Shown here: piece after piece, positions 43,516 to 52,480 of the stretch
Position numbering within the stretch: position 1 is the stretch's first letter
Layout: each line of letters starts with the position of its first letter
Assembly: GCA_041659285.1 (NCBI GenBank)
Contig: JBAZYO010000011.1
Span: forward strand, 1 to 64,000
Direction of reading: 5' to 3'
Source: Vicinamibacterales bacterium
Lineage (GTDB): Bacteria; Acidobacteriota; Vicinamibacteria; Vicinamibacterales; UBA2999
Length of the DNA: 64,000 nucleotides
Made by a program: the position numbers and the translations under genes
Notes under the pieces: generated by a model
Databases searched by the model: none
What the model was told of the DNA's origin: nothing
The model's input: the letters and a program-made list of their open reading frames with translations, nothing else

Positions 43516-45078
43516 ATGAGTACGCATCGTTCTTCCTCATCCTTCCCCCCCCTGACACGACGACGGTTCCTCGAGCAACTCGGGGCCGTTGGCGGTTCGT
43601 CCCTCGTCATGAGCGCCATGAGTTCGTGGGACCTGATGGCCGGTTCGGCGGGTCAGCGGCCTGAACTGAGCGGCCGTCCGGCCAAGGCCAAAGTGCTGGT
43701 ACTCGGCGGCGGCCTGTCGGGCCTCGTGGCTGGCTACGAGCTCGGCAAGCTCGGCTACGACTACCAGTTGCTCGAGGCGCGCGATCGCGTCGGCGGACTG
43801 CAGTGGAGCGTGCGGCGGGGATCGGAGCACACTGAAGCCGGCGGCGATCGGCAGGTCTGCACGTTCGATGAAGGGCATTACGTCAACGTCGGCGCCTGGC
43901 GCATTCCGCACTCGCACCACGGCGTCCTGAACTACTGCAAGGAACTCGGCGTGCCGATGCAGGTGTTCCTCAACGAGTCCGACGCGTCCTACTTCTACTA
44001 CGAAGGCCCCGCGGCCGGATCGCTGGCCAACAAGCGCGTGCGGTTGCGCGAGGTCAAGGCCGACATCACCGGCCAGGTCAACGAACTCCTGATCAAGGCG
44101 ATCGATCAGAACAAGCTCGACCTCCCACTGACCGCCGACGACCAGAAGCGGCTGACCAATTACCTCCTGGGCCAGGGCTACCTCGACTCCACCACCCGGA
44201 CCTACAAGGCGTTCGCCAACCGCGGCGAAGGCGACCCGTATCAACTGACCGCGCTGCTGCAGGCCGGGTTCGGCAATCGGCTGCGTTCGGTGCCGGCGAT
44301 GGAAGGCACCACCGCCGCGCCGATGTTCCAGCCGGTCGGCGGCATGGATCAGATCGCCAAGGGCTTCCAGCGCGCGATGGGCCCGAAGCGCATCACCTTC
44401 AATGCCGAGATCCAGTCGGTGCACCAAGGCGACGCCGGCGTCAAGGTCGTGTATCTCGACACCAAGAGCGGCAAGAAGACCGAAATCTCCGCCGACTACG
44501 TCATCGTCTCGATGCCGTTGAACATCGTCGCCGGCCTCGACATTAACCTGGCGGCCGAGATGATGGAAGCGGTCAAGGCGGTGCCGTACAGCAACAGCGC
44601 CAAGATCGGTCTCGCCATGAAGCGCCGCTTCTGGGAAGAAGACGATGGCATCTTCGGCGGCCACCTGTATTCGAACCTGCCGATCGGGGAATTCTCGTAC
44701 CCGTCGAACGACTACTTCACCAAGAAGGGCGTGCTGCTCGGCCTCTACTCCAACGGGCCAATCGGCACGCTGCTCGACCAGCCGATCGCGGCGCGCATCG
44801 AGCACGTGCTGACGCACGCCAGCAAGGTGCATCCGCAGATCCGCACCGAGTTCGAGAGCGCCTACGCGGTGTACTGGAAGAAGGTCAAGTACAACATGGG
44901 CGGCTACGCCAGCGGCCGCAATCCCGTGCGGCGTGAGCAGCTGTCGAAGGTGGACAACCGCATCATCATCGGCTCGGCGGCGACGACCCCGCATTCCGAG
45001 CCCGACTGGCAGGAAGGCGCGGTGTCGGCCGGCTGGCAGGCGCTGAAGTCGGTTCACGAGCGCGCGATGCGCGGATAG
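43516..45078 (+). CDS. Exported FAD-dependent amine-oxidase-like protein
   Basis: 520 residues with a twin-arginine signal (LTRRRFLEQLGAVGG). The FAD Rossmann motif is VLVLGGGLSGLVAGYELGKL followed by EARDRVGGLQWSVRRGS, as in the flavin amine oxidase/L-amino-acid oxidase superfamily. Later landmarks: FQPVGGMDQIAKGFQRAMG, YVIVSMPLNIVAGLD and, at the end, IIIGSAATTPHSEPDWQEGA, the C-terminal FAD-binding segment. The protein is expected to fold with its flavin before export. Substrate unknown. A TATAAC box lies 8 nt before the ATG (43502-43507). Confidence 0.88.
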   Translation: MSTHRSSSSFPPLTRRRFLEQLGAVGGSSLVMSAMSSWDLMAGSAGQRPELSGRPAKAKVLVLGGGLSGLVAGYELGKLGYDYQLLEARDRVGGLQWSVRRGSEHTEAGGDRQVCTFDEGHYVNVGAWRIPHSHHGVLNYCKELGVPMQVFLNESDASYFYYEGPAAGSLANKRVRLREVKADITGQVNELLIKAIDQNKLDLPLTADDQKRLTNYLLGQGYLDSTTRTYKAFANRGEGDPYQLTALLQAGFGNRLRSVPAMEGTTAAPMFQPVGGMDQIAKGFQRAMGPKRITFNAEIQSVHQGDAGVKVVYLDTKSGKKTEISADYVIVSMPLNIVAGLDINLAAEMMEAVKAVPYSNSAKIGLAMKRRFWEEDDGIFGGHLYSNLPIGEFSYPSNDYFTKKGVLLGLYSNGPIGTLLDQPIAARIEHVLTHASKVHPQIRTEFESAYAVYWKKVKYNMGGYASGRNPVRREQLSKVDNRIIIGSAATTPHSEPDWQEGAVSAGWQALKSVHERAMRG

Positions 45079-45086
45079 CTCGCACC

Positions 45087-45220
45087 GTGGCGCCGTTCTG
45101 GTCCGCGCCCGTCGAGACGGTCCTCACCGAGCTCGACGCGCGGCCCGGCGGCCTATCGGCGGCGGACGCCTGGCGGTGGCGGTGGGCGGCTGGATCTGGT
45201 ATCGCGCGCGAATGCGGTGA
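45087..45220 (+). pseudogene. Deletion scar: P-type ATPase 5' stub joined out of frame to another gene's 3' end
   Basis: GTG 45087 starts VAPFWSAPVETVLTELDARP then GGLSAADA, the usual N-terminus of cation P-type ATPases. From about 45170 the likeness stops, and a shifted frame reads LAVAVGGWIWYRARMR and TGA at 45218, which looks like the C-terminal tail of a membrane protein. The two pieces do not share a frame. I read this as two gene ends brought together by a deletion. Confidence 0.5.
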
Positions 45221-45264
45221 AGGGTCTGCCTGACCGCAATTCATCGCGGCCTCATCCTCACGAC

Positions 45265-45300
45265 AATCCGCAGGCGGCGGGCCGACCGCCCCTGCGGATT
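45265..45300 (-). terminator. Stem-loop downstream of the giant secreted protein gene
   Basis: AATCCGCAGG (45265-45274) pairs perfectly with CCTGCGGATT (45291-45300), and a CGG/CCG extension deepens the stem. It lies about 30 nt after the stop of the minus-strand giant gene and fits a transcription terminator. Confidence 0.55.
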
Positions 45301-45327
45301 CTCGAATGGTCGCGGGTCCAGCCCGGC

Positions 45328-48300
45328 TTACTGCCTCGCCCCGGTCACAGAGTTAAACAGCGGACCGTCCCCAATGGCGGTCCCCCGTTGCGGCGACTGG
45401 TCGTGCGGCACACCCACGGTCGCCGTGCCGGTGCAGGTGCCGCCGCGGCCGTCATTGCCAGCGAAGTTGATGTAGTAGACACGCCCGTTGCCCGGCACCC
45501 TCGGCGTGCCCGTCCGCTCGGCGCGGACGCGCGCCGTGGTGGTGCCGAGGCCGGCGCCATCGGGTGCCGCATCCCCATCGCCGAGGCCATTGATCGGCTC
45601 ATCCTGGAAGATGCTGACAATGGTGATCCCCACCGGGTCGCCATCCGGGTCGCTGGCGCCGTTGATGGTAATTGGCACCCACTGATGGTTCGGCGGCCAC
45701 AGGCTCGGCAGGCTCGGCGTCGCCACGCAGGACGGCGCCGTGTTGAACACCGTCACGGTGAACGTGCGCGTCGCCACGTTGCCGTGCGCATCCGTTGCCG
45801 TGCAGCGCACCGACGTCACGCCAATCGCGAAGATGCTGCCCGTCAGGGGCACGCATGTCACCGGCACGGTCCCGTCCACGATGTCGGTCGCCGTGAAGGC
45901 GTAGCTCACCACGGCGCCGGCAGCGCTCGTGGCATGCGCGGTCAGATCGCTGACCGTGAAGGCCGGCGGCGTAGTGTCGACGACCGTCACGGTGAATGAC
46001 CCCGTCGTCGTCAGACCGCCCGAGTCGGTCACGGTGCAGGCCACCGTCGTGGTCCCAATCGGGAACATCGAACCCGACGCCGGCTCGCAGACGGGCGTCA
46101 GCGCGCCGTCCTCGATGTCGCTGCCCGCCGCCGTGAAGGTCACCGTCGCGCCCGCCGCGCTCGTCGCTTCGGTCATGATGTTGGCCGGCGGCGTGAACGT
46201 CGGCGCGTTGTTGGTCACCGTGACGGTGAACGACCCGGTCGCTGTCAGACCGCCCGTGTCGGTCACCGTGCAGGCCACCGTCGTGGTCCCGATCGCGAAC
46301 GTCGTGCCCGACGCCGGCTCGCAGACGGCCAGCAGCGCGCCGTCCTCGATGTCGCTGCCCGCCGCCGTGAAGGTCACCGTCGCGCCCGCCGCGCTGGTCG
46401 CGGCGGTCGTGAGGTCGACATGCGGCGTAAACGTCGGCGCGTTGTTGGTCACCGTGACGGTGAACGACCCGGTCGCCGTCGCACCGCCCGAGTCGGTCAC
46501 GGTGCAGGCCACCGTCGTGGTCCCGATCGCGAACATCGAACCCGATGGCGGCGTGCAGACGGGCGTCAGCGCGCCGTCCTGAAAATCGGAGCCCGTCGGT
46601 GCCGGTAAGAAGGTCACCGCCGCGCCGCCGGGGCCAGTCGCGGGTGCCGTCAGGTTTGGCGGCACCGTCAGCGTCGGCGCCGTGTTGCAGAACACCGGGT
46701 CCGTCGCTGCATGGATCGTGATGGTCGGGAACACCGGGGTCGCGTACGCGTTGTCGTCGGTCACCCGAAGGCCGATCTGGTAGGTGCCTGGCGCCCGCGA
46801 CGAGAACGCGGCCGTCGCATCGAAGACCGCCGTCGTGCCCTCGGCGCCCGTAAAGTTCAGCGGACTGCTCAGGTCCCACGCAAACGTCAACGCCCCGCCT
46901 TCGGGATCGCTCGACGCCGTCGCGTCAAGCACCATCGGGCTGCCCACGCAGAAATCGTACGGGCCGCCCGGCTCGGCGACGGGCGGCAGGTTGCCGGCAA
47001 TCACGTTGACGGGGCAACTGGTGGTCGCCGTGAGGCCGTTGCCATCCGTGACGGTCAGCTGCACGTTATATCCGCCCAGATTGGTGAACGTGTGGCTCGC
47101 CGTCGAGGTCGGAGCCGTATTGGTCAGGATGGGCGAGCCGTCCAGGAAGTCCCAGGAGTAGCTTGCGATCGTGCCGCCCGGGTCGTTGTGGAACGACCCG
47201 CCGCCATTGAACCTGGCCGAGTCTCCGGCCCCGATGGTAGAGGGAACCACCGTGCAGACAGCTGCCGGGCCCAACTCGAAAATGGTCGGCGACAGGATGA
47301 TGATCGCGTACGCGGTGCTCAGATCGCCCTGGGGCCAGTATCCGCTGCCGCCGTACCAGTCGCCACCGGCCAGTTGCCTCGAAATCAGGAGCCGCGCGAC
47401 CCCGGTCGGCCCGGTGCCGCCGGTCGTGGGGTCGCTCCGGTACCAGTCGAAGGCCCGGCTCGGAGTGGCTGGATCGTCGTTGATGATGACAACGGGGTTG
47501 GCGATCACGTGTCCATCAGAATCGAGACCCGTCGCCAACCGGAATGCCTTGGCCATCGCATAGAGCGAGTAGAGGTTATGGCTGCCCCAGGTTGGATCGG
47601 ACAGGTGCCAGTTCGCTCTCATCCCGCGCGCCATGAACCGGACGCCCGCCTGGAACCGCAGCTCGTTGTCGGTGGTGGCGTTCGGGTCGTTCCTCACGCC
47701 GTCGAAGTCCATCTGCACCATGCCCGAGGGCGTAGTGGCCATGCAGCCAGACCAGGCGCAGCCGGTGCCGCCGTAGCCGAGCGAGCCATTGTAGAAGCCG
47801 GAACTCATGGTCTGGGAGTTCTTGAGCCAGTTGTTCAGGTTTTCGGTCTTCACGAAAGCCGGGACGGGAATGTTCCAGGCGTTCTCCCCGGCCAGCCCGG
47901 TGATGGCGCCCCACTGGGCGGTCGAGTTGTCCGCGGATCCATAGTTCCAGCCGTAATGCCAGCCGCCGCGCCCCCAATTCCCCGGATCGACCTGACCCCA
48001 CCAGTACATGTCCATCATGTCCTGCACGAGGTCCCGGTATTTGCGCCCTTTCACCCACGTGGCGAGACCGGCGACGGCCACGGCGTCGGGCGTGCCGCTG
48101 GCGACAAACGCGTCGGCTACCTGGCCGGTGATGTAGATGGGATTGCCCGCGTATTGCAGGCCAATGGTGTTGCCGTTCGTGTCAGGATTCCCGGCCGCCT
48201 GCGCGCCGATGGTCACCCCGCTCAACTGGGTCTCGAGCCACGCAAGCCCGCGCGCGACATCGTCCACGTACGGATCTTCCAACCGATCCCCAGCTTCGCG

Positions 48301-51300
48301 GTGGTTGTTGATCTCCAACGCCTGCACCGTGGAAGACGTCGCCGACACGGCTTCCGGGCTTGTCCAATACCCGGCCGGAATGGTGCCAGCGGTGGTCCGG
48401 TTAATCCGCTTGTGGAGGTTCCAGAGGCCTCGGTCGATAGCCATGTTCGCCTCGACGTCGAGCGTCTTGGCCTGGACGATCACTTTGAAGTCATCGCTCC
48501 GCGTGAAGCCACCCAGGAACGTGACTGTTAGCACGGCCGTGTACGGCGTGCCGGGGGCGCCAGTGTAGGTATGCGTCCGCTCCAGCGCGCGCGGGTTCGC
48601 AATGCTGACCGCCACCGGCCCGCTGCCGTCACCCGGATCCCATGTTGCGGCCGTGATGACGGCCGGCGAGTAGTCGGGGTACACGGCCACGCCCTGCAGG
48701 ACCAGCGAACCGCCGCTATACACCTGGTGCGGCTGCGTCGGCACGCCCAGCCACGGCACCGTGATGGGAGCCGTCACGCATGCATCACCGACTCCGAAGG
48801 GGTTCGACTTCGCCTGGTTCGTGTTTGCCACTGTCGGGCAGTTGTCGTTGATGTCGAGCACGGTGTCGGCATCCGTGTCCTGACAGGCGTTACCGATGCC
48901 GTTGCCGTCGACGTCGGCCTGATCGGGATTGACCACCAACATGCAGTTGTCCCGTCCGTTGGGGAGCCCGTCGTTGTCCATATCCGAGTCGCACGCATCG
49001 CCGAAGCCATCGCCGTCCGTGTCGATCTGCGTCGGATTGGGCGTGATCGGACAGTTGTCGGCCGCGTTGGCCACGGTGTCGTTGTCGATGTCCGGATCGC
49101 ACGCGTCGCCGAGCAGGTCGCCGTCGGTATCGCGCTGGTTGCTGTTGGGAACGGCCACGCAGTTGTCGCTGCCGTTGGCCACCCCGTCGTTGTCGAGGTC
49201 CGCGTCGCAGGCATCGCCGAGGCCATCGCCGTCCACGTCCGCCTGGGTCGCATTGGCGGTGGTCGGGCAATTGTCTGCCGCGTTGAGCACGCTGTCGTTG
49301 TCTTTGTCGGGGTCGCAGACATCGCCGATGCCGTCGCCGTCGAGGTCCGACAGGTTCGTGCTCGCCACCGTCGGGCAGTTGTCGTTGACATCGAGCACGG
49401 TATCCGCGTCCGTGTCCTGACAGGCGTCACCAATGCCGTTGCCGTCGACGTCGGCCTGGCCGGGGTTCGGGACATACACGCAGTTGTCGGCGGCGTTCAG
49501 GATCCCGTCGTGGTCGATGTCGGGATCCATGTCGAGCGTTGCGGGATTACAGTCGTCGTCTTTCCCGTTCGCGGCGATCTCGGACTGGCCGGGGTTCACC
49601 GCAGGATCGGCGTCGTTGCAGTCCACGTTCGCGTTCCAGCCGTCGCCGTCGGCGTCGGGCATCAGGACCGACACGGACCATTCATGCGCCACGGTGCCGC
49701 CCGCGGCGTTCCCGTCGGAGACCTCGGCGCTTACCACGTGCGCGCCGAGCGCGCCAATGGCGGGGCTGTAGGTGAAGCTCGAGCCGGCGCCCGCCGGCGA
49801 AAGGTCGACCAGCCACTGGACGCTGACCGCATCGCCGTCCGGATCGCTCGGCGTTACGGTAAAGGGCAGGTTCGCTCCGGCCAGCACCTGCTGCTGCGCC
49901 GATGCCGGCGTAAACGCGTCAATGGACGGCGGGTGGTTGACGTCGGCGATCGTGACGTGCGCATAGGCCACGCTGGTGTTCCCGTCAGCATCGGACACCT
50001 GGAGGCCGATAAACCCGTCGAAGGCGGACGGGAAACTCCCGGTCGGCGTCGCGCCGGCCGCGTCGTCGAACTGGCCGTCGCCGTCGACATCCCAGGCGTA
50101 ACCGGTGATGGCACCGCCAGGATCGGCCGAAGCCGAGCCGTTGAGCGCGAAGGACGCCCCTTCGTTGGCGGCGTACGGGCCCCCGGCATGTGCGACGGGC
50201 CGGGTGCTCGGGAGGTTGTCGGGGCCTGCGAGCGTGGTAACGACGCCGTCCATGTCGGCTATGAGCGTCGCGAGGACTGACGTCAGATCGGCGTCGGCGG
50301 CCAGCACGACGTCGATGGCGCTCTGCATGCCCGCTTCGGTGAAGTTCAACGATGCCGTGCGGGCGATGAAGGTGCGCAGGGCCCCGGCTTGATCCGCGAT
50401 GCCGAAATTGCTCAGCGCCTGCAGTTGCAGCGCATTGAAGCCGGCCGAGACAATCTGGGTGTGAATCGGCGCGACCGCCGCCGACAACGCGTCGAAATCC
50501 CGCGTGTCAGCCGCGAGCGTGGCGCCCAGGTCGGACAACGCGCTGTTGGTCGACGACAGCTGCGCCGCAAGCACGGCCGAGTACGACTGAATCGCGCGCG
50601 CGTGCACCAGCGCCCAGGTGGAGTCGTCCGCGGCGTCAGCGCCCTGATAGCGTTCGATCGAGTGCAGCAACGCCGCCAGAATGGCCGATTCGTTCCGCTC
50701 CGCGTTGCCGATCGCGATGTATTTCTTGACGATTGGATCGTCACTCGTGTCGGCGATGCGCGCCACCGGGCCGAGCGGTGTCACCTGCTGGAAACTTGGA
50801 TCTGGCGGATCGGCCGCGATGCCGCCGTAGTGTGAGATCGTGTTGATGACCGTGTTCTTGGCCGCCTCTTTCGGATCTACGAAACCGAACAGTCCCATCA
50901 ACTGCGCCTTGGCGTAGTCCTCGATGGCGCTGACGACGTACCCGACCACGCAACCGACCGGGTCGGCAACACATTCGATGGCCTCCTTGATCTGCTGCAG
51001 CTTCTCCAGCGCATCGAGGTCATCGATCAGCCCCTGCCAATGGGATCCCTGGGCGTTGGCCTGCGCCTTGATCGCGGCGATCGATCCGTTCGGGAGGATT
51101 GGGATGTTCGCGGGAATCACCACCGCGAAGGCGGAAGGGAAGAACGCGTCGACACCTGCGTGATAGATGTCGTCCTTGCACGCCTTGTAGACCACGCCGT
51201 ACGTGCCAGGCCCGAGATAGCCGCTGGGCGCCGTATTGGCGATGGTCTCGTAAATGAACATACCGCCCCAGGCGAGGTCCGTCACCGTGTTCGGGATCCC

Positions 51301-51588
51301 ACCGGGGTTCGACACGTCGGTGATGTGTTCTCCGTCGCTCAACGTGGATGCGCTGACGACGTAGATGTGGACGACGGGAAAAAAGGCGCCGCACTGCCCG
51401 CCATTGTAGAAGCCTGTGTTGATGGTCACCGAGGCGTTGGGGCCGAAGGTGGCGAACCCGGCGCCCTCGTCGTTCCACCACAGTTCTTGTGCTTGGGTAA
51501 CTGTTGGCGCGAGCAGCAACCCCAACATGACCGAAAAGCCGGCCAGCACGCGAGTCTGGCGGTAAACAGCAGACGCCATGGCGGTCAT
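45328..51588 (-). CDS. Giant secreted multidomain protein: PKD, TSP3, alpha/alpha-toroid and HYR domains
   Basis: 2086 residues with a signal peptide ending near VTQAQ. Layout, approximate residues: 35-460 novel N-terminal part with a helical stretch; 460-545 PKD-like (AYDWDVDGDG-type AYAWDVDG); 644-937 MopE/thrombospondin type 3 Ca-binding repeats with many DxDxDGxxD loops; 1045-1440 an alpha/alpha-toroid-like domain (GLWNLHKRIN, NSTAQWGAITG, HNLYSLYAMAK, GGDWYGGSGYWPQGDLSTAY); 1443-1630 two PKD-like domains; 1637-1950 four HYR domains; 1950-2086 a C-terminal domain with SLWPPNHQWVPITI. The toroid resembles terpene-cyclase/prenyltransferase folds but the DxDD motif is not seen, so no enzyme activity is claimed. 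The toroid recurs in the 52481-55027 gene. Likely Ca-dependent and cell-surface or extracellular. Confidence 0.85.
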   Translation of the reverse strand: MTAMASAVYRQTRVLAGFSVMLGLLLAPTVTQAQELWWNDEGAGFATFGPNASVTINTGFYNGGQCGAFFPVVHIYVVSASTLSDGEHITDVSNPGGIPNTVTDLAWGGMFIYETIANTAPSGYLGPGTYGVVYKACKDDIYHAGVDAFFPSAFAVVIPANIPILPNGSIAAIKAQANAQGSHWQGLIDDLDALEKLQQIKEAIECVADPVGCVVGYVVSAIEDYAKAQLMGLFGFVDPKEAAKNTVINTISHYGGIAADPPDPSFQQVTPLGPVARIADTSDDPIVKKYIAIGNAERNESAILAALLHSIERYQGADAADDSTWALVHARAIQSYSAVLAAQLSSTNSALSDLGATLAADTRDFDALSAAVAPIHTQIVSAGFNALQLQALSNFGIADQAGALRTFIARTASLNFTEAGMQSAIDVVLAADADLTSVLATLIADMDGVVTTLAGPDNLPSTRPVAHAGGPYAANEGASFALNGSASADPGGAITGYAWDVDGDGQFDDAAGATPTGSFPSAFDGFIGLQVSDADGNTSVAYAHVTIADVNHPPSIDAFTPASAQQQVLAGANLPFTVTPSDPDGDAVSVQWLVDLSPAGAGSSFTYSPAIGALGAHVVSAEVSDGNAAGGTVAHEWSVSVLMPDADGDGWNANVDCNDADPAVNPGQSEIAANGKDDDCNPATLDMDPDIDHDGILNAADNCVYVPNPGQADVDGNGIGDACQDTDADTVLDVNDNCPTVASTNLSDLDGDGIGDVCDPDKDNDSVLNAADNCPTTANATQADVDGDGLGDACDADLDNDGVANGSDNCVAVPNSNQRDTDGDLLGDACDPDIDNDTVANAADNCPITPNPTQIDTDGDGFGDACDSDMDNDGLPNGRDNCMLVVNPDQADVDGNGIGNACQDTDADTVLDINDNCPTVANTNQAKSNPFGVGDACVTAPITVPWLGVPTQPHQVYSGGSLVLQGVAVYPDYSPAVITAATWDPGDGSGPVAVSIANPRALERTHTYTGAPGTPYTAVLTVTFLGGFTRSDDFKVIVQAKTLDVEANMAIDRGLWNLHKRINRTTAGTIPAGYWTSPEAVSATSSTVQALEINNHREAGDRLEDPYVDDVARGLAWLETQLSGVTIGAQAAGNPDTNGNTIGLQYAGNPIYITGQVADAFVASGTPDAVAVAGLATWVKGRKYRDLVQDMMDMYWWGQVDPGNWGRGGWHYGWNYGSADNSTAQWGAITGLAGENAWNIPVPAFVKTENLNNWLKNSQTMSSGFYNGSLGYGGTGCAWSGCMATTPSGMVQMDFDGVRNDPNATTDNELRFQAGVRFMARGMRANWHLSDPTWGSHNLYSLYAMAKAFRLATGLDSDGHVIANPVVIINDDPATPSRAFDWYRSDPTTGGTGPTGVARLLISRQLAGGDWYGGSGYWPQGDLSTAYAIIILSPTIFELGPAAVCTVVPSTIGAGDSARFNGGGSFHNDPGGTIASYSWDFLDGSPILTNTAPTSTASHTFTNLGGYNVQLTVTDGNGLTATTSCPVNVIAGNLPPVAEPGGPYDFCVGSPMVLDATASSDPEGGALTFAWDLSSPLNFTGAEGTTAVFDATAAFSSRAPGTYQIGLRVTDDNAYATPVFPTITIHAATDPVFCNTAPTLTVPPNLTAPATGPGGAAVTFLPAPTGSDFQDGALTPVCTPPSGSMFAIGTTTVACTVTDSGGATATGSFTVTVTNNAPTFTPHVDLTTAATSAAGATVTFTAAGSDIEDGALLAVCEPASGTTFAIGTTTVACTVTDTGGLTATGSFTVTVTNNAPTFTPPANIMTEATSAAGATVTFTAAGSDIEDGALTPVCEPASGSMFPIGTTTVACTVTDSGGLTTTGSFTVTVVDTTPPAFTVSDLTAHATSAAGAVVSYAFTATDIVDGTVPVTCVPLTGSIFAIGVTSVRCTATDAHGNVATRTFTVTVFNTAPSCVATPSLPSLWPPNHQWVPITINGASDPDGDPVGITIVSIFQDEPINGLGDGDAAPDGAGLGTTTARVRAERTGTPRVPGNGRVYYINFAGNDGRGGTCTGTATVGVPHDQSPQRGTAIGDGPLFNSVTGARQ
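45983..46675. repeat. 234-bp tandem DNA repeats encoding HYR domains
   Basis: Near-identical units with a 234-bp period (78 residues) start at about 45983, 46217 and 46451; each contains GTGACGGTGAACGACCCGGT or a close variant and GCGCCGTCCTCGATGTCGCT. A fourth, more diverged unit is further 5' in the gene. The similarity is at DNA level, so recent duplication or recombination is likely. Confidence 0.75.
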
Positions 51589-51633
51589 ACAGTCCCCCTA
51601 CGGAAACCTCGCCGGTGTACCGAACGCGATCAG

Positions 51634-52014
51634 TTAACTGCAGGGACCTCCAGTGCCATCCGGACAGGTGGTCCGGCTATCGGTCTTCGCGGGCTCGAGG
51701 ACCGCGCCGATCGCGCCGGTGAGGTCTACCATCTCCAGGTTGGTGCCATTCAGAATCGCGCCGCTCAGGTCCGCGTTCCGCAAACTCCCGCCGTACAGAT
51801 CGGCGTGGCTCAAGTCCGCGTTTTGCAGTTGGGCGTTGGGCGCCTGAATGCCCATGAGACTGGCCTGCGAGAGATCACAGCCAGGGCACCGGAGGGTTTT
51901 CTTGAAGGTCGCAACATGGTCCGGATTGGCCGCGCCCGCGCTGTGAAGGGCGATGGAAGCGAGTGCGCCGCACAACGCGGTGATCAACCAGATCTGCGAA
52001 GGCGATTTCCGCAT
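51634..52014 (-). CDS. Secreted pentapeptide-repeat protein
   Basis: 126 residues with a signal peptide (MRKSPSQIWLITALCGALAS). After a CPGCDLS segment come consecutive A(D/N)LxX units: NAQLQNADLSHADLYGGSL, NADLSGAILNGTNLEMVDL. About ten pentapeptides would make a short right-handed beta-helix. Two Cys (CPGC) before the helix and two near the end could form disulfides. Exported pentapeptide proteins have no single function. It sits 45 nt before the giant gene on the same strand and may be co-transcribed. Confidence 0.85.
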   Translation of the reverse strand: MRKSPSQIWLITALCGALASIALHSAGAANPDHVATFKKTLRCPGCDLSQASLMGIQAPNAQLQNADLSHADLYGGSLRNADLSGAILNGTNLEMVDLTGAIGAVLEPAKTDSRTTCPDGTGGPCS

Positions 52015-52094
52015 GACGTTCCTCGTGGAGGTCTATGCCAAACCTGCCAAAGCTGAGTAATACAGATTGAGCCGTATCATCCAGCCAACAAGGC

Positions 52095-52123
52095 ATCATC
52101 CGCCCAGAAAAAAGGACTGTCAA
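52095..52123 (-). promoter_or_regulatory. Promoter of the pentapeptide-repeat gene (TTGACA-17-GATGAT)
   Basis: On the minus strand the -35 is a perfect TTGACA (52118-52123), the spacer is 17 nt and the -10 is GATGAT (52095-52100, four of six consensus bases). The start codon is about 80 nt downstream. It is the best sigma-70-type promoter in the window and could drive the giant gene as well. Confidence 0.55.
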
Positions 52124-52181
52124 TAAGATGTTGACGAAATAATCGCGCGTGCTCACAAAATGAGCTGTTGTAACTGAATAG

Positions 52182-52469
52182 TTACATGTGACCTGCCGAT
52201 ACTGCTATTTCCTGAGCGATCGAGGATGAATTCCAGATTGCCAGCTGTTGCGCAGTGTGCACTGACTGCTCAGTGCACGGAAGGCCAGCCTTGGGCCGGC
52301 CTAGTTGCCCGGAGCGGTTTTCGCCGAGGGCGACGACCGAACCGTCCGACAGCAGCACGAGCACGTGCAGCGATGCCGCGATCTCCACGACGGTGGCCGG
52401 AGTCTGGGCATGCACCGGAAATGCCGCACCGGCGAGGGCGAGGACCAGGCACACGGCGGCGCGAATCAC
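52182..52469 (-). pseudogene. Truncated RCC1-repeat secreted protein
   Basis: GTG 52469 lies 11 nt after the stop of the collagen-like gene and gives a signal peptide (VIRAAVCLVLALAGAAFPVH) of a 95-residue protein. One RCC1 blade follows: HVLVLLSDGSVVALGENRSG then QLGRP. The frame ends AVSAGHM-stop, exactly where the next RCC1 blade (usually SAGxxHSLAL) would begin. Seven blades are needed for a propeller, so this is a 5' stub of a larger gene. DNA beyond the stop is AT-rich and unrelated. Confidence 0.6.
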
Positions 52470-52480
52470 GTCGGCGCGCC

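Noticed and set aside
45983..49560. CRISPR-like array in the repeat-rich region
   Set aside because: The repeats are in frame, encode HYR and TSP3 domains, and have no constant repeat with unique spacers of CRISPR size.
46711..50280. Two plus-strand frames of about 600 residues opposite the giant secreted protein
   Set aside because: Highly repetitive because they are complementary to DxDxDG and PKD coding DNA; no independent features.
52016..52156. 93-residue minus-strand frame starting MSTRDYFVNILLTVLFSGRM
   Set aside because: It contains the -35/-10 promoter of the pentapeptide gene and then overlaps that gene in another frame.
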